Shown here in pieces: positions 14,459 through 23,490 of a DNA stretch of 64,000 nucleotides (its first letter is position 1; each line of letters starts with the position of its first letter). The notes under the pieces were generated by a model that was given only the letters and a program-made list of their open reading frames with translations, made no database searches and was not told the DNA's origin. The stretch lies in the NCBI GenBank assembly GCA_964460785.1, contig CAYWQB010000004.1, forward strand, positions 209,192-273,191, in the 5' to 3' direction. Both the position numbers and the translations under genes were made by a program. This stretch comes from CAYWQB01 sp964460785. GTDB taxonomy: Bacteria > Chlamydiota > Chlamydiia > Chlamydiales > CAYWQB01.

Positions 14459-17449
14459 ATGTCCATGTCTGGGTCTGTGCATGATTCTGGAGACGGAATT
14501 AATTGGGATGCTGCATTTGAAGGTGCTAACTATCAGTCGCTTGATGCAAGAGAACAGGCCACTGTTCGAGGTATCTTTGAAGGAATGGAAAAGCTTGCAG
14601 GAGGTAGTTTTCATAAGGATGAGGAGGCTCATCAATGGAAGCTTCAGGTTATTCGAGCATCTTTAAATGACCAAGATACAGGTATGAAACTGTGGGTTAA
14701 AGATGTTGGTATAGAGGGAGCAGAGCATAAAGTTCGGTTAGGTAAAGGCAACCCTCCTGAGGAATCAGGTTACCGGCCAGTATCTTTAAGTGATACAAAA
14801 CTAAATGCTCTTTGTAAGCTGTTTGGGGTTCGAGCAAGAACAAGAGAGTCGGCAGTTCTTGCTTTAAGCCGACAGTTTTCGGACTTAACTTCAAAGGTCA
14901 GTCAGGTTTCCATTCGAGCTTTTCAGCATATTCCTACAAAAGATAGCTCTAAGGCTTCCTTTCATATCAATAAGATCAAAGCGACTCTTCAAGAGACTTT
15001 AGCAAGGTCTGGGAAAGCAGAAGAGGATATTACAAGGGTTCTTTCAATCTTTGATAGCCAGCTACGGACTGTGGGGTTTGATGAAAAAGAAAACCCTATG
15101 ATTCATGTCTCCGAAAGGCCTGTTATTAGTGAGATCAAGAAAAAAGTGGAAATAGCCATCCCTCCCATTTCTCTTTTTACTAAAGGGCTGTCTGCAGTAT
15201 TAGAAAGCAAATTTCCAGAAAATCCAGTGAAGCAAAAGGCTATACATAAAGCTTTGCTTGATCGATGGGGAATTCAAGATGCTGAATCAAGTCGGCTTGT
15301 TAGTGATACTGCTCGTAGTGAGTTCGAAGCTATAAAAGGGAGAAGTAGTGAAGATATAGCTCAAGCAGCTTTCCGAGCTGTATTGAGGCCAATTGGAGAA
15401 ACCTCCTCTGCAGAAGAAGCATTGACTCGGTTAAAGATTGCGATGAAAGTGACGTGCCCGACAGAGGGGATTGGAGATGCTTTATTTTCCATAAAAGAGC
15501 ATCTGGGGATCAGCGACTTATCTGCCCCAATTGGTAAAGAGGGCATGACTTTTCTACAGAGTATTCTTCCAAAAGTTCAGGGGGGAGCTGCAAGTGCAGA
15601 GGAGCTAATGAAGGATGTCGAAGGGACTGCAGCAAAAACAGCTAGAGATATTGCTGCAGAAATTCGCTCTTCAGCCCCAGCTGGGTCTATAGTTCCTGAT
15701 GAAGCGTCCCTTTTACGGATGGTGAATGAAGCTTTATCTATGCGCCCAGAAGCAAAAGTATCTATAGACCATAAGGAGAGGGTAACAAAGCAGATTTTAT
15801 CAGCAATCAAAGGGGAAGCAGAAGCAAGACCAGCTCCTGCTGAACCAGAAAGAGCTGCAGGGGGGAGTATTGCTGCAAGGCAAGCAATGTTTGGAGGGGC
15901 TAAGGGAGCTAAAGGCAAAAGGCACCTTCGCTCTGCAGGAGCTCCAAAAGCTCCATCAGGAGACACTGTGCCTATAACTCCCTTATCCATAGAGTCTCTT
16001 AAAAGAGCTGTGAGCCTTAGTAGCATTAAGGAACGGGTAATTATTGATCCAAGTAAAAAAAGTAAGGCTGGAGTTTCACCAGATAGAATGGATGAGACTA
16101 TTTTACAGTCTCTTGGTATCAGCCTAATGGCAGAGCGTGAAGCTCCCAATGCTGTCTATAGAAGGTTGTTAGATGGGCTACAAGGGGTAGATCCATCGTT
16201 AGTTACTAAACAGTATGTGCTAGACCATGTAAAAGAGATATTCTTTAAGCAAGCCCTAGAAGGATCAGAGTTTAGCTTTTTTGCAGATCGTTATTCTCAG
16301 GTACGAGCTATGTATCAGCAGTTCGAAGAGAGGTTAGAAAACTTAATTGGGGACTATGAGATTGCAAAAAGTGCAAAAGGTATGGAGTATTTAGAGGCTG
16401 CAACTCGGTTTCAAGCATTGCAGGAAGGGTATCGCACGCCATTTGTTGAAATTCTTGATACGAAGGCTGTACGCGCAAAAGTGCGCGATGGGGTCGAGAA
16501 ACAGAAAGAAGCATCATTTAGGTCCATTCTAAGAACAGTTTGTAAAAGTGATAAAATTCAAAGTAAGCTTGCTGATAAAAGTGCTATTCCTAGCAAAGGT
16601 ATAGAGAAAAAAACCGAGGCTTTGGTGTCTAGGCAAGCAGAGCGCGTGCTGTCAAAGTCTAGTGGAAGCATGAAAGGGTTTGAGACAATTTTATCAAAGG
16701 TCAAATCCCTTAGAGAAGCAGGGCATGTCGTAGCACTTATCGAACAAAATAATGCGAATGAAATTGCGCAAGCAGGAAAATGTTTAGGTTCTTCTTTACG
16801 CTATATACTAAATACAGACCCTCGCCTAGACGGATCAAAAATTACGAGTGAGCGGGGAGAGGCTGCAGTACAGGCAGCATATCAGGCTGCTAGTGGAGGG
16901 GTTGTAGGAGAGAAAATTAGTCAGTTAGCCAGATTAATGGAGGACTACTCCAAAAAACCAGATAGTCGTAGGGGAGATAAGCTTATTCAATTTGCACAAG
17001 AAAATGAGAAGCTGTTTCCTGTTGATGCAAGCTTAATATCAGGCAAGCAATATAGCAAAATTCTAGAGTCACTTTACTTGCAATTTTTGAGTAAGACAGA
17101 CTTACCAGATGATGTGAAAGCAAATCACAGGATAGAAACCAGAAGCCTTACGCATGAGGTAAGCCCGGATGAAATCATTCCGCTACTTACATCAATGGAT
17201 AGGCTAGATGCAAGTTCTGCAGACTGGACGTCCTTTCTGGATATTACAGGACATTCTATGGCAGTTGGTGTCAAAACAATTGATGGAGAGAAGAACTTAA
17301 TGATCCGAGATCCAAACTTAGGGGAGTTTAAGTTTAAGGTAGGAGATGCTGGAGAATTAGCTACTGCTACGACTCTTTTACAAGACCTTTGTGAGCTATA
17401 TGATGTCTCTGGCATGAGAATCATTGATGTAGAGCCTGCTACAAATTAG
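14459..17449 (+). CDS. large protein with C-terminal YopT-like (C58) cysteine protease domain
   Basis: This 996-aa protein starts at an ATG behind GTAGGGGA. Most of it is helical, with an Ala/Pro-rich hinge near residues 450-500. The C-terminal ~250 residues show the C58 order Cys-His-Asp: AQAGKCLGSSLRYI (Cys775), DITGHSMAVGVK (His932) and MIRDPNLGEFKFKV (Asp951). The His-to-Asp gap of 19 and the DPNxGEF motif match the YopT/AvrPphB family. These are type III-secreted papain-like proteases that cleave host proteins, Rho GTPases in the case of YopT. There is no signal peptide, as expected for a type III substrate. The host target is unknown. Confidence 0.72.
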   Translation: MSMSGSVHDSGDGINWDAAFEGANYQSLDAREQATVRGIFEGMEKLAGGSFHKDEEAHQWKLQVIRASLNDQDTGMKLWVKDVGIEGAEHKVRLGKGNPPEESGYRPVSLSDTKLNALCKLFGVRARTRESAVLALSRQFSDLTSKVSQVSIRAFQHIPTKDSSKASFHINKIKATLQETLARSGKAEEDITRVLSIFDSQLRTVGFDEKENPMIHVSERPVISEIKKKVEIAIPPISLFTKGLSAVLESKFPENPVKQKAIHKALLDRWGIQDAESSRLVSDTARSEFEAIKGRSSEDIAQAAFRAVLRPIGETSSAEEALTRLKIAMKVTCPTEGIGDALFSIKEHLGISDLSAPIGKEGMTFLQSILPKVQGGAASAEELMKDVEGTAAKTARDIAAEIRSSAPAGSIVPDEASLLRMVNEALSMRPEAKVSIDHKERVTKQILSAIKGEAEARPAPAEPERAAGGSIAARQAMFGGAKGAKGKRHLRSAGAPKAPSGDTVPITPLSIESLKRAVSLSSIKERVIIDPSKKSKAGVSPDRMDETILQSLGISLMAEREAPNAVYRRLLDGLQGVDPSLVTKQYVLDHVKEIFFKQALEGSEFSFFADRYSQVRAMYQQFEERLENLIGDYEIAKSAKGMEYLEAATRFQALQEGYRTPFVEILDTKAVRAKVRDGVEKQKEASFRSILRTVCKSDKIQSKLADKSAIPSKGIEKKTEALVSRQAERVLSKSSGSMKGFETILSKVKSLREAGHVVALIEQNNANEIAQAGKCLGSSLRYILNTDPRLDGSKITSERGEAAVQAAYQAASGGVVGEKISQLARLMEDYSKKPDSRRGDKLIQFAQENEKLFPVDASLISGKQYSKILESLYLQFLSKTDLPDDVKANHRIETRSLTHEVSPDEIIPLLTSMDRLDASSADWTSFLDITGHSMAVGVKTIDGEKNLMIRDPNLGEFKFKVGDAGELATATTLLQDLCELYDVSGMRIIDVEPATN

Positions 17450-17453
17450 TCTA

Positions 17454-17897
17454 TTAGGCTTTAGCACTACAATGATCAGAGGTCATGACTTCAGATACTT
17501 GCAGTGGGCTTTTTCTCGTTTCATCTAGTTGATTATTGTATTCTATAAGTTGTTTAAAAGCTTCCCGAGCTGTGTTTGCATAGGATTCTACCTTAGGAGC
17601 TATAGCATCTACAGTTGTACTTTTATCTTTAAGTTGAAGGCAAAGATCATAGATTCTTGCCTTACAATCAAAAATTTCTTCAACTGACCTTTTAAAGGTT
17701 CCTTCGATCATTTCGCCAGCAAACCCTATAGCGTCAGCATCATCAGTATCAATGTATGAGATCGACCATGTACGCCCTTGAAAGGTGCCGCTTATTATTT
17801 GCTTATCCTTACTTACCGAGAAGCTATTTAATGTTCGGATCGCTTTGTTTAGTTGTTGTATTTGGGAGGAAGGAGTGCTTTGAGGTGTAGATGACAT
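17454..17897 (-). CDS. small protein, unrecognised
   Basis: This 147-aa protein has a good ribosome site (TAGGAG) 6-7 bases before its ATG. The N-terminus is Ser/Thr/Gln-rich, a short beta segment follows (QIISGTFQGRTWSISYID), and the rest is predicted amphipathic helices. No family is recognised. It is tail-to-tail with the C58-type protease gene, four bases apart, and its start region is divergent from the Ulp1-like pair. Confidence 0.6.
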   Translation of the reverse strand: MSSTPQSTPSSQIQQLNKAIRTLNSFSVSKDKQIISGTFQGRTWSISYIDTDDADAIGFAGEMIEGTFKRSVEEIFDCKARIYDLCLQLKDKSTTVDAIAPKVESYANTAREAFKQLIEYNNQLDETRKSPLQVSEVMTSDHCSAKA

Positions 17898-18022
17898 GAA
17901 TTCTCCTAAAAATCCGAAAAACGTTACTAGGTATAGGCTTTTATTAGTAGTGTGAGATTTTTATTTATGAAAATTTTTAACATTTTCTTAATAAAAATAG
18001 TTGCTTGATAAAATAAGTGCTG

Positions 18023-18034
18023 TTAACATGTTAA
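18023..18034. promoter_or_regulatory. 12-bp palindrome upstream of the Ulp1-like pair
   Basis: TTAACATGTTAA is a perfect palindrome 25 bases before the ATG at 18060 in an AT-rich intergenic region (17898-18059). Similar TTAAC-containing inverted repeats occur upstream of several other genes in this window, so it may be a regulator site. Confidence 0.3.
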
Positions 18035-18059
18035 GCTTCAATAAAATTATGAGTGTTTT

Positions 18060-19190
18060 ATGCAAATCCCTCTCATTTCAAGAGCTTCACAATATGTATC
18101 ACAAATTCATGTACCACAACTTCCATCAAGGGTAGATGCTTCTTTAGCAAGAAAAGTTACAGCTTGCACATCTGCTGTATTTGGCTTTTATGCTCTGAGC
18201 CAGGGGCGTTTTGAAGTAGCAGGTATTTCTTTAGGTTTAGCTGCAGGACTTGGACATTATGAGTATACACAGGCTAGCTGTGATAAGGCTGACTCTAATG
18301 TAGTTGATTTAACAGATGAAGCTAGTGATGTGATTGATTTAACAGATGAAGCTAGTGGTGTCAAAGAGGCTACTGCACAGACAGAAAAAGCCCGCAAGTT
18401 CGATGCTTTAAATATGAGCAAAACTTGGGAGTCTGGTGTAAAAATTCCACGTCGCTTTCAAGAACATGCACGGTCAGTTATTACAAGAGATTTAGGATCC
18501 TCTTATATCCAGTCCCGTTTTCGAGCCCAAGAAATGGGAAGGCTATTAGGGGAAGATATTAGTGGAGAAGGACAGAGTGCCTGGGTCTCAGAAGGAATTC
18601 TAGACCTATATATTCCTATGCTTCGCAAGGAGTGTTCTGAGAGTCAGTGGATTTTTCCTCGTTGCTTAGGTTCTACCTATAAGCAACTCCAAGAAAGCCC
18701 AGAACGCCTGGAAAGGTTTCGAGAGCGCTCTTTAAAAAACCTGCTGACTCAGCGGGAGTATGATGAGCAAGGAAAATACCAAAGCACAAGAACAGCACTG
18801 CCTGATCCTGCAAAGCTTAAAACCATTTGGTTGCCCGTCAACCACCACAATTCACACTGGTACTTTATAGAAATTGACCTTGCTGGCAGAGAGTATAAAA
18901 TTTTTGACTCAAAGCCAGGGATTGCAGACCACGAAGAGGGAGTGCAGGTAGCAGAATGGCTTGTTGAGCAAATGGCTTTAGGGGGCTATATCAACCTCGA
19001 TAGAGAAGAGCGCTTTGAATCGAGTGAGGCTCCTATACAGAAACAGCAAAATGGCCATGATTGCGGAGTCTATATGTTGCGTGGTATAGAAGAACGTATG
19101 AAGGGAAAAAAAATTGCTAGGATTGGTAAAAATGTCCGCCAGCAGTTACTGAACCGGATCCTAAAGTATGACAAGCAGTTGAGTGCATAA
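18060..19190 (+). CDS. Ulp1-type (C48) cysteine protease with SUMO-interacting motifs
   Basis: 376 aa. The C-terminal half has the full Ulp1 catalytic set: His266 in HHNSHWYFIEID, Asp283 in KIFDSKPG, Gln329 and Cys335 in QQNGHDCGVYML. C48 enzymes cut SUMO, NEDD8 or ubiquitin from proteins. Residues ~45-60 form a hydrophobic segment (FGFYALSQG...GISLGLAAGLG) that may insert in a membrane, as in chlamydial ChlaDub enzymes. Between the two lies a tandem repeat, VVDLTDEASD then VIDLTDEASG, each a textbook SUMO-interacting motif with an acidic flank. A likely host-directed desumoylase or deubiquitinase. The next gene is a paralogue 31 bases downstream. Confidence 0.88.
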   Translation: MQIPLISRASQYVSQIHVPQLPSRVDASLARKVTACTSAVFGFYALSQGRFEVAGISLGLAAGLGHYEYTQASCDKADSNVVDLTDEASDVIDLTDEASGVKEATAQTEKARKFDALNMSKTWESGVKIPRRFQEHARSVITRDLGSSYIQSRFRAQEMGRLLGEDISGEGQSAWVSEGILDLYIPMLRKECSESQWIFPRCLGSTYKQLQESPERLERFRERSLKNLLTQREYDEQGKYQSTRTALPDPAKLKTIWLPVNHHNSHWYFIEIDLAGREYKIFDSKPGIADHEEGVQVAEWLVEQMALGGYINLDREERFESSEAPIQKQQNGHDCGVYMLRGIEERMKGKKIARIGKNVRQQLLNRILKYDKQLSA

Positions 19191-19221
19191 TAACCTTCAA
19201 AATAAGTAACTTTGTATCGAC

Positions 19222-20226
19222 ATGTCCACACCTAAACTACATTCTTCTCACTTTAACTCTTCTCATCAAACAGTAGAGCCTATCTCTAAGGGTTCCTCAA
19301 GTAGCTCTCAAGACCAAAAGGTTATTGAGGCTGCAGCCCATGCTTTAGTTCAGCTAATGCAAGGTTCATCAGCAGAGAAAAAACCTTTGCCTGTGATTGA
19401 CTTGGTCAATTCAGATAGTGAAGATGTGGTTATCATAGAAGAAGTAGTCCCACAAGAATTGAGCCTGAATCAACCATCTAGACTTGGCGTGCAGATACCT
19501 GAAGATTTACAAGAGCATGCGCAGTATATTTGCCGTAGGAGCCTATCCTCAAGTTACTTTCAGTCCTGCTTTGGTCGACTTGAGGTAGAGGAGCTTCGGG
19601 GAACGAAAAAAGCATGGATTTCAGAAGGAATTCTAGACTTATATATCCCTATGCTTCGCAAGGAGTGTTCTGAGAGTCAATGGGTCTTCCCCCGCTGCCT
19701 AACCGATACCTATAAGCAATTCAAAAGAGACTCGAAACGCTTAGTAAAGTTTCGAGAGCGCTCTTTAAAAAAGCTGCTGACTCAGCAAGAGTATGATGAG
19801 CAAGGAAAATACCAAAGCACAAGAACAGCACTGCCTGATCCTGCAAAGCTTAAAACCATTTGGTTGCCCGTCAACCACCACAATTCACACTGGTACTTTA
19901 TAGAAATTGACCTTGCTGGCAGAGAGTATAAAATTTTTGACTCAAAGCCAGGGATTGCAGACCCTGAAGAGGGAGCGCAGGTAGCACACTGGTTGGTTAA
20001 CCAGTTAATGCTTGGAAGATACGTAGATTGGGTTGAAGGAGAATGGAAGTTCTCAATAGCTGCAATGCCAAAGCAAACGAATGATTACGACTGTGGGGCT
20101 TATATGCTGCGTGGTATTGAAGAGAGGGTCCATGGCAATGATACCTCTGCTGTAGGACCCAGCGCTCGCCAGCAAGTTTTAAGCAACCTCCTTCGTTATG
20201 ACAAAGAGCTATGTAAAGAGCAGTAG
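19222..20226 (+). CDS. Ulp1-type (C48) cysteine protease, paralogue of the preceding gene
   Basis: 334 aa. The catalytic residues are all present: His223 (NSHWYFIEID), Asp240 (KIFDSKPG) and Cys291 in NDYDCGAYMLRG, with a Gln-Thr-Asn in front of it (KQTNDYDC). Unlike its neighbour it has no membrane segment. Its N-terminus is Ser/Gln-rich and then carries PVIDLVNSDSEDVVIIEE, a SUMO-interacting motif with an acidic patch and a second hydrophobic core (VVII). The middle 172 bp are identical to the first gene while flanks have diverged, indicating recent exchange between the two. It is probably cotranscribed with the first copy. Confidence 0.87.
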   Translation: MSTPKLHSSHFNSSHQTVEPISKGSSSSSQDQKVIEAAAHALVQLMQGSSAEKKPLPVIDLVNSDSEDVVIIEEVVPQELSLNQPSRLGVQIPEDLQEHAQYICRRSLSSSYFQSCFGRLEVEELRGTKKAWISEGILDLYIPMLRKECSESQWVFPRCLTDTYKQFKRDSKRLVKFRERSLKKLLTQQEYDEQGKYQSTRTALPDPAKLKTIWLPVNHHNSHWYFIEIDLAGREYKIFDSKPGIADPEEGAQVAHWLVNQLMLGRYVDWVEGEWKFSIAAMPKQTNDYDCGAYMLRGIEERVHGNDTSAVGPSARQQVLSNLLRYDKELCKEQ

Positions 20227-20233
20227 AGGATCT

Positions 20234-21940
20234 CTAGTTTGTGCTAGAGGCCTGCCTGAGATCTATGGATTTATGAATTTCATCTATAATGATTGAGAAT
20301 GTCTTTTCAGCAGGACGATGCGGAATTTTAGGACAAATCAATATATCACTTTCGGCTATTACAGGTGATAGGTCTTTACGGCTGATATAGGTTCCAAACA
20401 TAGCGCGCAATAACATCCAAGCTGTTCCAATTTTTAGCCCTCCATGCTTTTGAGCTGCCTCTTTTAGGTAGTCAATATGCTCTTGCTTGAGAGGTGTAGA
20501 AAGCTCTCTTTTACAGAGAGCAAAAACCTTTATTTTATGAACATCTAGCATATTGAGTCCAAGTGGGAGGGGCTTATTTTCATTATATGAAACAGCTAGA
20601 GTATGAAGGTCATGAAGAGAAATGATTTTATGATTACTTATAGCATATAGATTGTTTGTTATAAGCCACTCATAATTAATAGATTCATAGCGCATGACTT
20701 TGCCAAGTCGGTCTAGCATATAGCTTTGCAGGCGCCGTAAGGTCGTTAAACTACCAGGAGGAAAAGCTCTTTTTAGAGCTATTTTGTCTTGGCCATTTAT
20801 TGAGGTTAAAAATTTTTTAACCTCTTTTTTATGCTCAGGGGGAGATCCTATGAAGTGTTGTGCAATGATGTGATTTATATTATTTTCTGTGATCTTTCTC
20901 GTTTTAACTAATTGTCTGAACTCTTCTAGAGCACGCTGTAGCTTTGGATCATCAGGGTAGGATGCTTTTTGAAGGTGAGGGCTAAGCTCTCCGGAAGCAA
21001 TAGTTTTAATCTTCATTTCAGGGGAGGGAGCATACTCTTCTTTACTCCATGGTTGTCGATTGCTTGCTGTAGTTGAGCTTGAAGAGAGTTGTAAATTTGG
21101 ATCCACATGGTAGTGAATACAAGAAGTATCTCGATTGGGAGCTACAGTTTGCCGAAGTAGAATATTTGGAGAAGAAGCTTGGCTGGGCAGGCCATGTATA
21201 GCGAGAGCTTGAGCTTCTAGGTGGGGAGGAGGAGAGGTCATAGAAGGGGAAGAAGTGTTCATAAAAAGGTTAAGTGGGATCAGTACTTGCAGATAGGCTG
21301 CTTCAGGGTAAGATGGGTGGCCTGGGTAGGTGGGTTCTACTCTTCCTGTAAGAGGGTTTGTCTGGGGGCCTAAGGAGACAATGGAATAAAGAGGGGCTTG
21401 CTGTAAGCTGTTTTGCTGACTAGGTCTCGTTTCTATAGGAGAGAAGGCCCTCTGAGGTTGAGGAGGAAAGCTCATTTGAGATACTCTATCTACCGTAGCA
21501 GCCTGAGAAGGTATTGAGTGTACCCCTTGGTGTGCGACAAATGCTTGGGGAGAAACAGTGACAGGCTGAGGAGGAAAGCTCATTTGAGACACTCTGTCTA
21601 CTGTAGAAGCCTGAGAAAGTATTGAGTGTGCGCCTTGGTATGCGACAAATGCTTGGGGAGAAGGAAGGAAAAACTGTTGTAATGATACAGGCTCTTCTGA
21701 ATGTTCAATAGAAGACACTCTTCCAAGAAGTGTAGGTGGCTCAGAAAAGGTTGTTGGAGGGACGTCTACCTGGTCATATAAACCAAGCAGGTTATTTGTC
21801 TCTTGTGTGTCAAGAGGAGGAAGGTCTGGATATGGGCTGTTACTAGAATTGGGAGAAAAAAAGCCACTATAGGGATCTTCTTGGAAGGGGTTTTGGTAGT
21901 AAGAGGGCCTTGGAGAAGAGGTTGTTGTAGGTGGGAACAT
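20234..21940 (-). CDS. FPPGSLTT-family protein (Pro-rich N-terminus, HTH-like modules)
   Basis: 568 aa. Residues 1-300 are low complexity, rich in Pro, Ser, Gln and Tyr, and include two copies of a 36-aa repeat (SPQAFVAYQGAHSI... and SPQAFVAHQGVHSI...). The C-terminal ~260 residues hold the conserved part: a lead helix region (TIASGELSPHLQKASYP), a helical module, then AFPPGSLTTLRRLQSYMLDR with GKVMRYESI (about residue 393), and a last helical module GGLKIGTAWMLLRAMFGTYI. The helical pattern resembles helix-turn-helix folds, but no known family is recognised. It shares SCIHYHVD with the next gene (SCIHYRID). No signal peptide. Confidence 0.78.
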   Translation of the reverse strand: MFPPTTTSSPRPSYYQNPFQEDPYSGFFSPNSSNSPYPDLPPLDTQETNNLLGLYDQVDVPPTTFSEPPTLLGRVSSIEHSEEPVSLQQFFLPSPQAFVAYQGAHSILSQASTVDRVSQMSFPPQPVTVSPQAFVAHQGVHSIPSQAATVDRVSQMSFPPQPQRAFSPIETRPSQQNSLQQAPLYSIVSLGPQTNPLTGRVEPTYPGHPSYPEAAYLQVLIPLNLFMNTSSPSMTSPPPHLEAQALAIHGLPSQASSPNILLRQTVAPNRDTSCIHYHVDPNLQLSSSSTTASNRQPWSKEEYAPSPEMKIKTIASGELSPHLQKASYPDDPKLQRALEEFRQLVKTRKITENNINHIIAQHFIGSPPEHKKEVKKFLTSINGQDKIALKRAFPPGSLTTLRRLQSYMLDRLGKVMRYESINYEWLITNNLYAISNHKIISLHDLHTLAVSYNENKPLPLGLNMLDVHKIKVFALCKRELSTPLKQEHIDYLKEAAQKHGGLKIGTAWMLLRAMFGTYISRKDLSPVIAESDILICPKIPHRPAEKTFSIIIDEIHKSIDLRQASSTN

Positions 21941-22045
21941 ATACTGAAGCAGTTGTGCGTTTAGATAGTGATAAGAGGTAACAGTATCATTAATGGATAA
22001 TTAAGTTAATATTGTTCTTTGTTTTTCATGCTCTTTAAAAAAGCT

Positions 22046-23353
22046 CTAGACTCTCTGTCGATCGTGAGTTTCTTTATTGAAAATCTCATGGATCACAATC
22101 TTTATAGACTGTTCTAGGGTTCGCTTTCTTTGAGGAGTGTCTTTAAGTATAGGAATACCCTCCCTCCTCATAAGGCGAGGCACATCTGTTCTTTTATGGT
22201 CATCAATTCCATATATAGATTGCAGGATAAGAAGGGCTGTTTTGATCTTAATCCCTCCCTCTCTTTGAGCCACCCTTTTCAAGTGGTCAAGGTGCTTTTT
22301 CTCAACCTGAAATGAACGACTACTTTTACTACATAGCCTTGCAATCTTAATCTTATAAATGTCTCGCTTATGGAGGGTTACAGGTAGGGGCTTATTTTCA
22401 TTATACGAGACAGCTAAAGCATGTAAGTCATCAAGGGAAAGCTCTCCTCTTTTGTCATGTAAAGCACATACATTGTGGTGCGCAGTCCAATTAGACTCTA
22501 TACGCTCTGATGGGTAAACCTTACCAAATCGATCTAACATATATTGTTGGAGACACCTTCTTGAGGTTAGGCTATCTGGAGGGAAAGATTGCTCGATCTC
22601 TTTTTTTTCAAGATCACTGAACCTGGTAATGGCTCCTCTGATTATGCCCTTTGTTGAAAGGTCTAGAGCCCCTTTAAAGGCATTCTCTATGCTTCGGTCT
22701 ATACTATGGGCTGTCACTACCTTTCTTTTTACAACTTGCCTGAGTTCTGCGAGTACTTGTTGCAGTCCTGGGTTGTTTGGATAGGAGGCTTTGGGAATAT
22801 GGGAAGGAAGGGTGCCAGAAGCTATGGTAGCAATTTTAAATTCATCAGAAGGGATGTGAGCATCAGAGCGCCAGGGATTGGATCTATTTTTACTAGTAGT
22901 ATGTGAAGAAGATGTCCAAGCTGAATCAATGCGGTAGTGAATACAAGACGTACTTTCAGCAGAAGGTGGCATTTGCAGGTCTTTAAAAGAGGGGTCAAAG
23001 GGTTCTGAGTAGCTTGCAAAAGGCCTCTCTAGGGGAGCTGATGTATCGGTAGCACCTTGAGAGGGCATAATAGGGATTGATGATAGCATATCAGCTTCAG
23101 AGATGGGAATACGGGAGACCCTTCCATAAAGGGAATCCTTAGGAGGCTCTGGATCTTGGAGGGTAGGCTGTAGAGAGGGGGTTATAGGAGGGAACTCAAA
23201 AAAATTAGTGAGCTCTTCTAAGGAAAAGTCTTCTATGTAAGAACTGTCTTGATGAGCTGAATGAGAAGGAAACTGCTGCTGTGTAGGAGCTATGTAGGGT
23301 TGTAGTGAAGAGGTGGTGGCTATAAGTGGAGAACTTGTTGTGGGAGGAAACAT
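22046..23353 (-). CDS. FPPGSLTT-family protein
   Basis: 435 aa, closest to the preceding minus-strand gene. The N-terminal ~170 residues are Pro/Ser/Thr/Gln-rich and likely disordered. Conserved blocks follow: SCIHYRID, IATIASGTLPSHIPKASYP, SFPPDSLTSRRCLQQYMLDR then FGKVYPSERI (about residue 256), LDDLHALAVSYNENKPLP, and GGIKIKTALLILQSIYGI. Each block recurs in the paralogues, which supports the reading frame. An AAGTTAA/TTAACTT inverted repeat lies 59 bases upstream. Function unknown; the architecture is that of a modular binding protein with a disordered tail. Confidence 0.77.
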   Translation of the reverse strand: MFPPTTSSPLIATTSSLQPYIAPTQQQFPSHSAHQDSSYIEDFSLEELTNFFEFPPITPSLQPTLQDPEPPKDSLYGRVSRIPISEADMLSSIPIMPSQGATDTSAPLERPFASYSEPFDPSFKDLQMPPSAESTSCIHYRIDSAWTSSSHTTSKNRSNPWRSDAHIPSDEFKIATIASGTLPSHIPKASYPNNPGLQQVLAELRQVVKRKVVTAHSIDRSIENAFKGALDLSTKGIIRGAITRFSDLEKKEIEQSFPPDSLTSRRCLQQYMLDRFGKVYPSERIESNWTAHHNVCALHDKRGELSLDDLHALAVSYNENKPLPVTLHKRDIYKIKIARLCSKSSRSFQVEKKHLDHLKRVAQREGGIKIKTALLILQSIYGIDDHKRTDVPRLMRREGIPILKDTPQRKRTLEQSIKIVIHEIFNKETHDRQRV

Positions 23354-23411
23354 TGACTAAGTTACTTTTTCTGTAAGTACATCAGGAAGGTCATAACATT
23401 AGTTCAATATT

Positions 23412-23433
23412 AAGTTAACATTTTTATTAACTT
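23412..23433. promoter_or_regulatory. AAGTTAA-N8-TTAACTT inverted repeat
   Basis: Perfect 7-bp arms at 23412-23418 and 23427-23433 in the AT-rich gap between a minus-strand FPPGSLTT-family gene and the plus-strand beta-barrel remnant. The placement suits an operator for the minus-strand gene. Confidence 0.35.
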
Positions 23434-23490
23434 TGCATGTGCTTTAGCTTAATGATTTGCTTGTAGCCTCTTTTTTTTGATGGGTATTCA

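Noticed and set aside
15577..16149. 190-aa minus-strand frame inside the C58-type protease gene
   Set aside because: Low-information Ala/Ser/Leu composition and no start signal; the plus-strand frame continues through a protein with a clear C-terminal triad.
20232..20249. CTCTAG/CTAGAG hairpin after the Ulp1-type genes as a terminator
   Set aside because: Short 6-bp stem without a T-run, and it overlaps the last codons of the converging gene.
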